Positions 36,990 to 48,279 of a stretch of 64,000 nucleotides of DNA are shown here, piece after piece; the stretch's first letter is position 1; each line of letters opens with the position of its first letter. Under the pieces are notes generated by a model that saw only the letters and a program-made list of their open reading frames with translations, did no database searches and had not been told where the DNA came from. This DNA is from Theropithecus gelada (taxonomy: Eukaryota; Chordata; Mammalia; Primates; Cercopithecidae). Location: NCBI RefSeq assembly GCF_003255815.1, contig NC_037669.1, forward strand, positions 131,115,307 to 131,179,306, given 5' to 3'. Made by a program: the position numbers and the translations under genes.

Positions 36990-37153
36990 TAGCCAGGCAC
37001 AGTGGTGTACACCTGTAGTCCCAGCTACTCAGGAGACTGACGTGGGAGGATTGCTTGAGCCCAAGAGTTTAAGGCTCCAATTAGCTATTATTATGCCACT
37101 GCACCCCAGCCTGGGTGACAGAATGAGATCCTGTCTCTAAAAAACAAAAAAAA
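36826..37153 (+). mobile_element. AluJ, forward, with expanded mid-linker
   Basis: Old Alu ('ggctgggtatggtggttcatgcc', 'aggattgcttgaagccaggagtttgcgac') whose middle A-rich linker has become (AAAT)n/(AT)n at about 36947-36987. The right monomer ends at 'gagatcctgtctctaaaaaacaaa'. Confidence 0.92.
36962..36987. repeat. (AT)13 in the AluJ linker
   Basis: A pure AT run between the two Alu monomers, at the usual A-rich linker. Confidence 0.95.
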
Positions 37154-37240
37154 GCCCACAAATGGGTGAAATGTGGCACTGCAGGAATTTAGTCAGGTTT
37201 TCCAATGGCAAGTCAAGAGCTTTTCCCATCAGCTCACCAA

Positions 37241-37704
37241 TGGAAGAAGAAATTTCAAGTTGGCTATATTACAGTAATGTCCCTGGTTACATCTAACCTC
37301 TATTTTTAAGCAATAATGTGGCTGTAACATAGAATACAAGCTATGAAAAATCCATTTTCTTCTCCAAGGCACAGTTTAATAAAAGGTATAGGATAAAAAG
37401 GTGGAAGATATACAGCTCAGTAAAAAGGAATTAAAACAGATACATAAATTAAGTTTGTACAAAGTTAAGTAAAATATCACAACAATCTAGAGTGCCAAAA
37501 TCATTACATTCATACTTTAAAATTAATCATGATGTTTAATTATGGGAAATTATGGTGAAGGCAGATTTGTTACTGAGTATATTTTTTATGCAAAAAACTC
37601 AAAGAGTACACTGACCAAAATGGGCAAAACAAGCATGCTCTGTGATTGTTGATGATATTGCTAATAAAGACTCCTAAAGAATGAATTGAAGAATAAATAA
37701 TAAG
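37241..37704. other. Unique AT-rich stretch
   Basis: Nothing recognised. Confidence 0.5.
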
Positions 37705-37800
37705 CTGAGTATCTGGGAATTACAGCGTTCCTAACTCAGCTCTGCCACTAACTGGCTTTGTAATCTTGGGCAAGACATCTTACCTTTCCAGGCCTCTGAA
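37705..37800 (+). mobile_element. MIR fragment
   Basis: 'ctctgccactaactggctttgtaatcttgggcaag' and 'cttacctttccaggcctctg' are the MIR core. Confidence 0.75.
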
Positions 37801-38239
37801 AAAAAAACAACTCAACTAGGTAATATTCAGGAGTCCTTCTTTCCTAAAAATTATTTGAATCTATGAATTCCCAAGCTTTGTGGTGTATGAAGGGCCATTC
37901 AAAAGACTACATAAGCCATTTTCCCCAGTAGAATATGATAAAACTTGCATACTTCAAAACCTAAAATGCACACAGAATAGATAATGCCACAAAATCAATA
38001 TAGCCGGCAGTTACATATGGTGTTTGACAGTGCACTTTTACATGTTTCTTCCATGCTTTGGAGCCAGATTCATATTATATAATAAGTGGTTGCAATAGAA
38101 ACAGAAACCAATGGTCTAAATCTAATCTGAATCTACATCTACATTGTAAGAATGCAATCCTAGAGATATTAAAATAGCAATAGGCTGTCAGTGTTGTCTG
38201 TAGAGATCTTAGAATACAACCGCACCTTCACTCACAATG

Positions 38240-38583
38240 CAGTTACATCCTGATAAACCCATCATACACTGAAAATATCATAAGTCAAAAATACGTTTAA
38301 TATACCTAACCTACTGAACAACATAGTCTAGCCTAGTCTACCTTAAATGTGCTCAGAACACTTATATTAGCCTGTAGTTGAGCAAGATCATCTAACACAA
38401 ACCTTATTTTATAAAAAAGTGTTCAATACCTCATGTAAAAGTATCATACCACATATCACTAGTCTAGGAAAAAAATCAAAATTCAAAATTTGAAGCTTGG
38501 TTTCTACTAAATGGTATTGCTTTTGTACCATCACAAAGTAGAAAAATTGTAAGTTGAACCATCATAAGTCAGGGACCACCTGT
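38240..38583 (+). mobile_element. Tigger/pogo-like non-autonomous DNA transposon
   Basis: Inverted ends: 'cagttacatcctgataaacccatca' on the left and 'accatcataagtcagggaccacctg' on the right. The interior has 'acctaacctactgaacaacatagtctagcctagtctaccttaaatgtgctcagaacactta', characteristic of a MER-type Tigger derivative. No transposase is encoded. The strand is arbitrary. Confidence 0.72.
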
Positions 38584-38935
38584 ATTTGTTTCGATGATTA
38601 TCCAAGGCCCATTTTACTCTGGCAAGATTTATAGAAGCAAATTTTATAACTCAGCTAAAATGGCCTTCAAGTATAGCATAATTTTTTGTTTTAAACTACA
38701 ATAAAGGTTGGAAATGATTTAGAAACTCATGGGGTCAAGCTTTTACTTTGGGACGATGGACCAATTTATTGGGGCATCGGGGGTACAGGATAATCTTGGT
38801 CTATTTGATTTAGGGAGCTCTGATAGAAAAACAATTTCATTCACTTTCACCTTCATATTTTGACATCTGGAGGCTGGTTGTGAAATCAGGAAAATGACAG
38901 ATGAGGCTGAATAGGAAATGCTATTTGGTTTATGT

Positions 38936-38988
38936 CCCAGGGATATTGTTTTTTGTTTGTTTGTTTGTTTTCCCCAGGGATATTGTTT
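38936..38988. repeat. Tail-only retroposition scar
   Basis: A 16-bp direct repeat, cccagggatattgttt, occurs at 38936-38951 and 38973-38988. Between the copies there is only a short T/TTTG tract. This looks like a target duplication around a poly(A) tail without body. Confidence 0.6.
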
Positions 38989-39895
38989 AACAAAAATGCT
39001 GAGTGAGCTATTTCAAAGCTCAGCTGGAGGGAAGATGTTCACTATATGCTATTTATGGTGCTTTTAGAAATATCTCAGGAAGTATGAATGCTGGCAACTT
39101 ATACATGTTCCTTTAGGCATTTCCCTGTACTGGTTCCCTGCCTTCCATACGGAGAAAATGTTTGTCCCTCACAAAAAATAAGGAGAGATGTTATCATTTC
39201 TAACAGGAAGTATGTGCAATTTGATGATGAGAGGAAAGCAAGTTCAACATATTTTAAGGTTCTTGATCAGGAAGTTAAGACATTTTTCTTCCAAGAATTA
39301 CTGCAGATGGCCTTCTTAGGTCTACCTTATATTACATTTATACATGCAATGATTGTACAACATAACATTTTAATTCCAGTTATATATATATGGCATGTAT
39401 ATATTCCAACTGAAAACTATTAAGGAAAAGTAACATAGGGATCTTTGTTAAAAATACCAAACACTTACATTAGAAACAGAAATCCTGTTGTATGGCCAAA
39501 AGAATAATGATTTCTATTATTGATGAATTCTGTGAATCTAATGATTAATTGTAATCTCCCCTGCATCAAGAGTGATAACAAGTAGTAAAAACTTTCATTT
39601 TATCTTCTCTCTGATCTCTCAAAAAGTGCTAGGAATCTGAGAAATAAAAAGAAATGTGTAGTGAGAAGTAATATTAGTTGCAGAGCAGATTCTTGATAAT
39701 TCTGAGCCAAATAATGTATTTCTTTCTTTTTTTTTTTTCTTTTACATTTCATAATACGAAACCCCAATCTGGAACAAAGGGGTTTTTACACATTGTATAA
39801 TTCAATTTGAAGGCACATTACATTCATGTGTGTTTAAAATATTCATATCAAAGTTAAGCTTAGAAACAGACTTTTAAACTCTAAAATATATTCAC
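38989..39895. other. Unique non-coding stretch
   Basis: A 111-codon forward frame at 39088-39423 has no recognised domain and no supporting splice or promoter signals, so I treat it as chance. A T-run lies at about 39729-39738. Confidence 0.5.
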
Positions 39896-40264
39896 TGACA
39901 CAGTTTGGATATTTATCCAGCCCAAATCTCATGTTGAAATTTAATCACCAGTGTTGGAGGTAGGGCCTGGTGGGAGGCGTGTGGGTCATAGGGGTGGATC
40001 TCTCATGTCTTGGTTCTGTTCTCACAATAGTGAGTGACAGCTCAGGAGATCTGGTCATTTAAAAGTGTGTGGTTTCTCCCCTAGCCTTGCTCCTGCTCTT
40101 GCCATGTGATGTGCCTGCTCCCTCTTCACCTTTTGCCATGAATAAAAGCTTCCTGAGGCCTCCCTAGAAGCCAAGCAGATGCCAGCACCATGTCTGTATA
40201 GCCTACAGAACTGTGAGCCAATTAAACCTCTTTTCTTTATAAAGTACCCAGCCTTGTATATTTC
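39896..40264 (+). mobile_element. MST/THE1-type MaLR LTR, 5' part
   Basis: It starts 'tgacacagtttggatatttatccagcccaaatctcatg' and runs through 'agtgttggaggtagggcctggtggg' to 'cctcttttctttataaagtacccagccttgta'. The LTR is cut here by the L1, and its last 30 bp or so resume at 47425. Confidence 0.92.
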
Positions 40265-40484
40265 CATTTTATTTTATTTCATTTTATTTTAAGTTCCAGG
40301 ATACATGTGAAGAACGTGCAGGTTTGTTACATAGGTATACGTGTACCATGGTGGTTTGCTGCACCCTTCAACCCATCATCAACATTAGGTATTTATCCTA
40401 ATGCTATCCCTCCCCTATCCCCCCACCCTCTGACAAGCCCTGGTGTGTGATGTTCCCCTCCCTGTGTCCATGTGTTCTCGTTAT

Positions 40485-43400
40485 TCAACTCCCACTTATG
40501 AGTGAGAACATGTGGTGTTTGGTTTTCTGTTCCTGTGTTAGTTTGCTGAGGATGATGGCTTCCAGTTTCATCCATGTTCCTGCAAAGGGCATAATTTCAT
40601 TCCTTTTTTATGACTGCATAGTATTCCATGGTGTACATGTACCACATTTTCTTTATCCAGTGTATCACTGATGGGCATTTGGGTTGGTTCCATGACTTTG
40701 CTGTTGTAAATAGTGCTGCAATAAATATACGTGTGCATGTGTCTTTATAGTAAAATGATTAATATTCCTTTGGGTATATACCCAGTAATGGGACTGCTGT
40801 GTCAAATGGTATTTCTGGTTCTAGATCCTTGAGGAATCGCCATGCTGTCTTGCACAATGGTTGAACTAATTTACACCCCCACCAACAGTGTAAAAGCATT
40901 CCTTTTTTCTCCACAGCCTTGCCAGCATCTGTTGTTTCCTGACTTTTTAATAATCACCATTCTGACTGGTGTGAGATGGTATCTCATTGTGGTTTTGATT
41001 TGCATTTCTCTAATGACTGGTGATGTTGAGCTTTTTTTTTTTCATGTCTGTTGGCTGCATAAATGTCTTCTTTCAAGAAGTGTCTGTTCACATTCTTTGC
41101 CCACTTTATGATGGGGTTGTCTTTTTCTTTAAATTTTCTTTGTAAATTTGTTTAAGTTTCTTGTAAATGCTGGATGTTAGACCTTTGTGAGATGGGTAGA
41201 TGGCAAACATTTTCTCCCATTCTGGAGGTTGCCTGTTCACTCTGATGATAGTTTCTTTTGCTGTGCAGAAGCTCTTTAGTTTAATTAGACCACCTTTGTC
41301 AATTTTGGCTTTTGTTGCAATTACTTCTGGTGTTTTCGTCATGAAGTCTTTGCCCATGCCTATGTCCTCAATGGTATTGCCTACGTTTTCTCCTAGGGTA
41401 TTTATGGTTTTGGGTTTTAAATTTAAGTCTTTAATCCATCCTGAGTTAATTTTTGTATCAGGTGTAAAGAAGGGGTCCAGTTTCAGCTTTCTGCATATGG
41501 ATAGCCAGTTTTCCCAGCACCATTTATTGAATAGGAGATCCTTTCCCCATTGCTTATTTTTGTCAGGTTTGTCGAAGCTCAGATGGTTGTAGATGTGTGG
41601 TATGATTTCTGAGATCTCCTCTGTACCTCTGTATCATTGGTCTGTTTTGGTAATAGTATCATGCTGTTTTTGTTACTGTAGCCTTGTAGTATAATTTGAA
41701 GTCAGGTAGCATGATGCCTCCAGGTTGTTCTTTTTGCTTAGGATTGTCTTGGCTCTATGGGGTCTTCTTTGATTCCACATGAAATTTAAAGTAGTTTTTT
41801 TCTAACTCTGTGAAGAATGTCAATGGTAGTTTGATAGGAATAGCATTGAATATATGAATTACTTCAGGCAGTATGGCCATTTTCACAATATTGATTCTTA
41901 CTCTCCATGAGGATGAAATGTTTTCCCTTTGTGTCCTCTTATTTCCTTGAGTAGTGGTATGTAGTTCTCCTTGAAGAGGTCCTTCACATCTCGTTAGCTG
42001 TATTCCTTATTCTCTTTGTAGCAATTTGTGAATGGGAGTTCATTCATGATTTGGCTCACTGCTTGTCTATTGTTGGTGCAAAGGAATACTTGTGATTTTT
42101 GCACATTGATTTTGTATCCTGAGACTTTGCTGAAGTTGCATATAAGCTAAAGGAGTTTTGGGCTGAGATGATGGGGTTTTCTAAATGTAAAAATATGTTG
42201 TCGGCAAACAGAGACAACTTGGCCTCCTCTCTTCTTATGTGAACACCCTATACTTCTTTCTCTTGCCTGACACCTCTGGCCAAAACTTCCAATACTATGT
42301 TGAACAGGAGTGGTGACAGTGGGGATCCTTGCCTTGTACCAGTTTTCAAAGGGAATGTTTCCAACTTTTGCCTATTAAATATTATATTGGCTGTGGGTTT
42401 GTAATAAATTGCTCTTATTATTTTGAAATATGTTCCATCAAAACCTAGTTTGAGTTTTTAACATGAAAGGATGTTGAATTTTATCAAGGCCTTTTCTGCA
42501 TCTATTGAGATAATCATGTGGTTCTGTCTTTGGTTCTGCTTATGTGATGGATTACATTTATTGATTTGCATATGTTGAACCAGCCTTGCACCCCAGGAAT
42601 GAAGCTGACTTGATCGTGGTGGATAAGTTTTTTGATGTGCTGCTGAATTCGGCTTGCCAGTATTTTATTGAGGATTTTCACATCAATGTTCATCAGAGAC
42701 ACTGGTCTGAAGTTTTCTTTTTTTGTTGTGTCTCTGCCTCGTTTTGGTATCAGGATGATGCTGGCTTCACCAAATGATTTAGGGAGGAGTCCCTCCTTTT
42801 CAACTGTTTGGAATAGTTTCAGAAGGAATGATACCAGCTCCTCTTTGCACCTGTAATAGAATTCAGCTGTGAATCTGTCTGGTCCTGGGCTGTTTTTAGT
42901 TGGTAGGCTATTAATTACTGCCTCAATTTCAGAGCTTGTTATTGGTCTTATCCAGGGATTCGACTTCTTCCTGACTTAGTCTTTGGAGGGTGTATGTGTC
43001 CATGAATTTATCCATTTCTTCTAGATTTTCTAGTTTATTTGTGTAGAGGTGTTTATAGTATTCTCTGATGGTAGTCTGTATTTCTGTGGTGTCAGTGGTG
43101 ATATCCCCTTTATCATTTTTATTGTTTCTATTTGATTATTCTATTTTCTTTGTTATTAGTCTAGCTAGCAGTCTATCTATTTTGTTAATTTTTTCAAAAA
43201 CCAGTTTCTAGATTCATTGATTTTTTTGAAGTTTTTCATGTCTCTATCTACTTCAACTCTGATCTTAGTTATTTCTTGTTTTCTGCTACCTGTTGGATTA
43301 GTTTGCTCCTGCCTCTCTAGCTCTTTTAATTGTAATGTTAGGGTGTTCATTTGAAATCTTTCTAGCTTTCTGATGTGGGCATTTAGTGCTATAAATTTCC

Positions 43401-44331
43401 CTCTTAACGCTGCTTTAGCTGTGTCCCAGAGATTTTGGTACATTGTCTCTTTGTTCTCCATCCTTTAATTCTTCTTTATTCCTTTATTTCCTCTTTATTT
43501 AGAACTTCTTTATTTCTGCCCTAATTTCATTATTTACCCAGGAGTCATTCAGAAGCAGTTTATTCAATTTCCATGTAATTGTGTGGTTTGGGGTGAGTTT
43601 CTTAATTCTGAGTTCTACTTTAATTGCACTGTGGTCTGTGGTCTGTCTGTTATGATTTCAGTTCTTTTGCATTTGCTGAGGAATGTTTTACTTATATGGT
43701 CGATTTTAGATTAAGCACCATGTGCCACTGAGAAGAATGTATATTCTGCTGATTTGGGGTGGAGAGTTCTGTAGATGTTTACTAAGTCCACTTGATCCAG
43801 AGCTGAGTTCAAGTCCTGAATATCCTTGTTAATTTTCTGTCTCATTGATCTGAGTAATATTGACAGTGGGGAGTTAAAGTACCCCACTATTATTGTGTGG
43901 GAGTCTAAGTCTCTTTGTAGGTCTCTAAGAACTTGTTTTACGAACCTGGGTGCTCCTGTATTGGGTGCATATATAATTTGGATAGTTAGCTCTTCTTGTT
44001 GAATTGTTCCCTCTACCATTATGTAATGACCTTCTTTGTCCTTTTTGATCTTTGTTGGTTTAAAGTCCGTTTTGTCAGAGACTAGGATTGCAGGATTGCA
44101 ACCCCTGCTTTTTTTTTTTTTTTTTTTGCTTTCCATTTGCTTGGTAAATATTCCTCCATCCCTTTATTTTGAGCCTTTGTGTGTCTCTGCATGTGGATGG
44201 GTCTCCTGAATACAGCACACTAATAGATCTTGACTCTGTATCCAATTTGCCAGTCTGCATCTTTTAATCGTGGCATTTGGCCCATTTACATTTAAGGTTA
44301 GTATTATTATGGGTGAATCTGATCCTGTCAT
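40485..44331 (-). pseudogene. L1 ORF2 remnant (endonuclease-reverse transcriptase), dead
   Basis: In life this protein nicks target DNA and copies L1 RNA at the nick. The order endonuclease, linker, reverse transcriptase and C-terminal segment is intact, from an ATG at about 44331 to a TGA at 40485-40487, but the frame is broken by stops and indels. Open pieces lie at 43711-44136 (endonuclease), 43177-43461 (linker), 42514-42702 (reverse transcriptase) and 41106-41357 (C-terminal part). The endonuclease 'GDFN' motif reads GYFN at 43879-43881, so its catalytic Asp is lost. The reverse-transcriptase FADD box reads FADN at 42197-42208, losing a metal-binding Asp. A frame shift follows the 'IQETH' motif near the amino end. 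The copy cannot be autonomous. Confidence 0.92.
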
Positions 44332-44597
44332 TATGATGCTATCTGGTTATTTTGCACACTAGTTGATGCAGTTTCTTCATAGTGTCATTGGTCTTTATAT
44401 TTTGTGTGTTTTTGCAGTGCCTAGTACCAGTTTTTCCTTTTCGTATTTAGTGCTTATTTCAGGAGCTCTTGCAAGGCAGGCCTGGTGATAATGAAATCCC
44501 TCAGCATTTTCTTGTCTGGAAAGGATTTTATTTCTCCTTCACTTATGAAGCTTAGTTTGGCTGGACACAAAATTGTGGGTTGAGAATTCTTTTCTTT

Positions 44598-44920
44598 AAG
44601 AATGTTGGAGGCTGGGCACAGTGGCTCATGCCTATAATCCCAGCACTTTGGGAGGTGGGCAGATCATGAAGTCAGGAGATCGAGACCATCCTGGCTAACA
44701 CAGTGAAACCTCGTCTCTACTAAAAATACAAAAAAAAATTAGCCGGGCGTGGTGGCGGGTACCTGTAGTCCCAGCTACTAGGGAGGCTGAGGCAGGAGAA
44801 TGGGGTTAACCTGGGAGGCGGAGCTTGCAGTGAGCCAAGATTGCGCCACTGCACTCCAGCCTGGGCAACAGAGCGAGACTCCATCTCAAAAAAAAAAAAA
44901 AAAAAAAAAAGAATGTTGAA
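44598..44920 (+). mobile_element. AluY inside L1 ORF1
   Basis: Alu body 44610-44890 with a pure A-tail to 44910. The target duplication aagaatgttgga / aagaatgttgaa lies at 44598-44609 and 44909-44920. AluY-type 'gaagtcaggagatcgagaccatcctggctaacac'. It is younger than the L1 it interrupts. Confidence 0.95.
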
Positions 44921-45197
44921 TATTATACCCCAATCTCTTCTGGCTTGTAGATTTTCTGCTGAGAGATCCACTGTTAATCTGATGGGCTTCCCTTTGTAGG
45001 TGACCTGGCCTTTTTCTCTGGCTTTTTTTCTTTCGTTTTTTCCTTTATTTCAGCCTTGGAGAATACCTGATGATTGTGTGTCTTGGGGATGATCTTCTCG
45101 TGGAGTATCTTAGTGGTGTTCTCTGTATTTCCTGAATTTGCATTTTGGCCTGTCTTGCTCAGTTGGGGAAGTTCTCCTGGATGTATCTTGAAGTGTG

Positions 45198-45563
45198 TTT
45201 TTTTGTTTATTTGTTTGTTTTTGTTTTGTTTTGTTTTGTTTTTTAATTTTTTTATTATTATTATTATACTTTAAGTTCTAGGGTACATGTGCATAACGTG
45301 CAGGTTTGTTACATATGTATACTTGTGCCATGTTGGTGTGCTGCACCCATCAACTCGTCAGCACCCATCAACTCGTCATTTACATCAGGTATAACTCCCA
45401 ATGCAATCCCTCCCCCCTTCCCCCACCCCATGATAGGCCCCGGTGTGTGATGTTCCCCTTCCCCAGTCCAAGTGATCTCATTGTTCAGTTCCCACCTATG
45501 AGTAAGAACATCCGGTGTTTGGTTTTCTGTTCTTGCGATAGTTTGCTGAGAATGATGGTTTCC
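45198..45563 (-). mobile_element. 5'-truncated L1PA 3' end nested in the L1
   Basis: A long interrupted T tail (45198-45268) is followed by the L1PA 3' end ('actttaagttctagggtacatgtgcataacgtgcagg') and about 290 bp of reverse sequence to 45563. The surrounding ORF1 sequence resumes without loss. An 18-bp perfect tandem duplication is at 45343-45378. Confidence 0.92.
45343..45378. repeat. 18-bp perfect tandem duplication
   Basis: gcacccatcaactcgtca occurs twice head to tail within the nested L1 3' end. The L1 consensus has it once. Confidence 0.95.
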
Positions 45564-46094
45564 AAGCTTGTTTTCATTCTCCCCGTCTCCTTCAGGTACT
45601 CCAATCAATCATAGTTTCAGTCTTTTTACAAAGTCCCATATTTCTTGGAGACTTTGTTCATTCCTTTTCATTCTTTTTTCTCTAATCTTGTCTGCATGCA
45701 TTATTTAAGCAAGGTGGTCTTAAAACTCTGATATACTTTCTTCTGCTTGATTGATTCAGCTATTGATACTTGTCTATGCTTCATGAAGCTCTCATGCTAC
45801 GTTTTTCAGCTCCATCAGGTCATTTATGTTCCTCTCTAAACTGGTTATTCTAGTCAGCAACTCCTCTAACCTTTTATCAAGGTTCTTAGCTTCTTTGCAC
45901 TGGGTTAGAACATGCTCCTTTAGCTCAGTGTAGTTTTTTATTACCCACCTTCTGAAGTCTACTTCTGTCAATTTGTCCACCTCATCCTCCATCCGGTTCT
46001 GCTCTCTTGCTGGAGAGACGTTGCAATCATTTGGAGGAAAAGAGGCACTCTGGCTTTTTGGGTTTTCTGCGTTTTTTTGTTGATTTTTTCTCAT

Positions 46095-47421
46095 CTTCTT
46101 GAGTTTGTCTAGTTTCCATCTTTGAGGCTGCTGACCCTTGAATGGGGTTTTTGTGGGGACTTTTTGTTGTTGTTGATGCAGTTGTTGTTGCTGTTTGTTT
46201 TTCTTTCAATGGTCAGGTCCCTCTTCTGTAGGGCTGCTGCGGTTTGCTGGGGATTCACTTCAGGCCCTATTCATCTGGTTCGCTCCTGTGCCTGGAGGTG
46301 TCACTCAAGCAGGCTGGAGAACAGCAAAGATGGGTGCCTGATCCTTCTTCTGCGATCTCTGTCCTCGAGGGGCACCAACCTGATGCCAGTAGGATTGTTC
46401 CTGTATAGAGTGTCTGACAACCCCTGTTGGAGTGTCTCACCCATTTAGGTGGTACAGGGAACAGGACCTATTTAATGAAGCACTTTGTCCCTTTGTGGAT
46501 GGGGTGTGCTTCGCTGGGAGAAACCCACGCATCTGGGCTGCACAGATTCCTCAGAACTACCAGGAAGAAAAGCTAACTCTGCTGGTCCACAGAGACTGCA
46601 GCCATCCCTCCCACTAGGGGCACAGGCCCAGGGAGATCCCTGTTCTGTCCCTGAGCCTCTGGCAGGAGTTGTTGGAGTTACTGCAGGGAGCCCCGCCCAG
46701 TAAGGAAATATGAGTCAGGGTCAGGCCAGAAGAGGCTTTCTGGCTGCAGTCTGCCACAGCTGGTGTGTTGGGCTGTGAAGGACACCTTTTGGGACCAAGC
46801 CATCCAGCCTCACTGGCTCCAGCAGGGGAAAAGCAAAGCGTGGCCTGGAGCTATAGAGATGAATGATGCCTTTCCCCCACCCAGGGAGCTTAGCATGTTA
46901 GGCAGTTATGAGTCCCAGTGCTGCCTGTGGCCCCTCCCCCAAGGAGCTCAAATGGCTTACACAGCAGGCAGCCACAGCTGTGGTGCTGGTTGCCCCTCCC
47001 CCAGGGGAGCTCCACAGGCTTAAGCAGATTCCCGCTGAGAGGCTGTTGAGAATCTGCGCAGTTCCAGGGTTGGGACCCTAGGCCGTGTGGTGTGGGTTTG
47101 CCAGTGGGCTCTTCCGATCCGTAGGTGACAGACTTCCGTGGATAAAGCACGGTTTCCCAGGCTAGGTAGCATGCTCACTCACTGCCTCCCTTGGCTGTGG
47201 GTTGGGGGCTCCCCTGCCCTGTGTGGCTCTCAGGTGGGCCACCATACCACACTCTCTTCCTTCCTCTCCATGGATCATGCCAACCAGAGTCTAGTCAGTT
47301 CTGATGAGACAACCTGGATATCTTGGTTGCCAGTGAAAGAGTCACATGTTTATTATGGTTCTTTTCAATGGGAGCCTCCGATCACCACTGTTTCTAGTCG
47401 GCCATCTTGGCCTTGCCCCCC
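46095..47421 (-). other. L1 5' UTR (internal promoter region)
   Basis: About 1.3 kb of GC-richer sequence between the ORF1 start and the L1 5' end, ending in the YY1-type GCCAAGATGGCCGAC motif (minus strand, near 47398-47415). The many open frames on both strands here are not host genes. Confidence 0.85.
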
Positions 47422-47424
47422 TCA

Positions 47425-47456
47425 TGTATTTCTTTATAGCAACACAAGAATAGCCC
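47425..47456 (+). mobile_element. MST/THE1-type LTR, 3' end piece
   Basis: 'tgtatttctttatagcaacacaagaatagcccac' continues the LTR cut at 40264 and matches its terminal 'tctttatcagcagcatgaaaacggac' region, showing the L1 lies inside it. Confidence 0.8.
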
Positions 47457-48279
47457 ACCTACTGCATTCATAACAGTCTAGGCATGTTATACTCTTCTCC
47501 AATGATCTGCTACTATTCTATGGCAATCTATAACCTTTGCCTTTGCTTACATAAAAGTATTTATATTTTTCTTCACAGCTTTTAAAAAAGGTTTTCTTAC
47601 CTAAAAAAAGTGAGCAACTAGGGATTTAGAGAGTGGGCCTTAATTGTTCACGTGACTGACAGAATGATTTCTAATACCTTAGGTCAGGTCAGTGAAGGGG
47701 TGAAGATAGGGAGTGAGAGGTTCTATCCTACTGAGTACCTATCCCTCCCCTACACACCAAGAGTCCAATATGCTTGAAGGTGACAAAGGTAAAGAAAAGA
47801 ACTATAGAATTTGCCTTTTGAAAAAGCTCCACAGGTAATAAGATCACTGACTTCAGACATGAGAAGAGAACATCTTTTGAGGAGGTGTTAGTATGAGATC
47901 AGGGAACAACAGAAGGTTCTGAGGTCCAAGTTCAGAGAATCCCACACACTAAATCTCCCTCCATGGGACTCATACTGCTCATTAGCATAGCAAACTTTCT
48001 TAGAAGTTTATGAGTAAAGAAATCTGCTTTACTTTATTTAGTGGTCTTAAAATCTTATTCATCTACCAAGCTTTCCCTCAACATTGTTCGGGGCAGATAA
48101 TTTAGAAATCCTGAAATATTTATGAAAATGGCCCCATTCCATTGTATGTGGGCTCTATGCCAGATTAAAGCACGTGTACTAGCACCTTAGGACAGGGACC
48201 ATCTGGCAAAAGCTAAATTCTACTCAAGTACAAGGTTGTTTACTTGGTAATAGTGTCAAAGCGATTATTAAATACATTC
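47457..48279. other. Unique non-coding stretch
   Basis: Nothing recognised. Confidence 0.5.

Larger units (their letters stand above)
36715..37240 (-). mobile_element. MIR fragment, reverse, split by an AluJ
   Basis: The left piece (36715-36825) has 'tattattcccattctatcaatcatgg' and 'agaggggttagtgatgaccc'. The right piece (37154-37240) resumes with 'atgtggcactgcaggaatttagtcagg' and 'caagtcaagagcttttcc'. Together they follow reverse MIR on both sides of the Alu. Confidence 0.5.
44385..46094 (-). pseudogene. L1 ORF1 remnant, interrupted by AluY and a second L1
   Basis: ORF1 encodes the RNA-binding coiled-coil trimer of the L1 particle. Its ATG is at 46092-46094. The amino-terminal 100 codons (45792-46094) stay open and include the leucine-rich coiled-coil start, in the sequence style of older L1PA/L1PB. 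The middle is split by an L1 3' fragment at 45198-45563, fused in frame for a stretch at 45309-45608. The C-terminal domain is split by AluY at 44610-44910, right after 'WGIIFNIL' of the domain. The end lies near 44385, where the usual TAA is replaced by sequence running to a TGA. Confidence 0.9.
40266..47421 (-). mobile_element. Nearly full-length primate L1 (older L1PA/L1PB class)
   Basis: The whole L1 is present in reverse. The A-tail remnant is at 40266-40290 and the 3' UTR runs to 40484. ORF2 is at about 40485-44331, ORF1 at about 44385-46094, and the 5' UTR at 46095-47421. The 5' end reads on the minus strand as GGGGGCAAGGCCAAGATGGC. It inserted into an MST LTR with a short imperfect duplication (tgtatatttc and tgtatttc). 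It carries an AluY and a second L1 fragment as later insertions. Without them it is about 6.5 kb. The 3' UTR differs from young L1PA copies and matches older ones. Confidence 0.95.

Noticed and set aside
39088..39423. 111-codon forward frame
   Set aside because: No recognisable domain and no adjacent strong splice signals.
45309..45608. 99-codon reverse frame that looks like a novel fused protein
   Set aside because: It is the in-frame run of L1 ORF1 into the antisense-free 3' end of the inner L1. A by-product of nested insertion.
46095..47473. Numerous frames on both strands in a GC-richer region, suggesting a gene or CpG-rich promoter
   Set aside because: This is the L1 5' UTR, ending with the GCCAAGATGGCCGAC start motif of L1.
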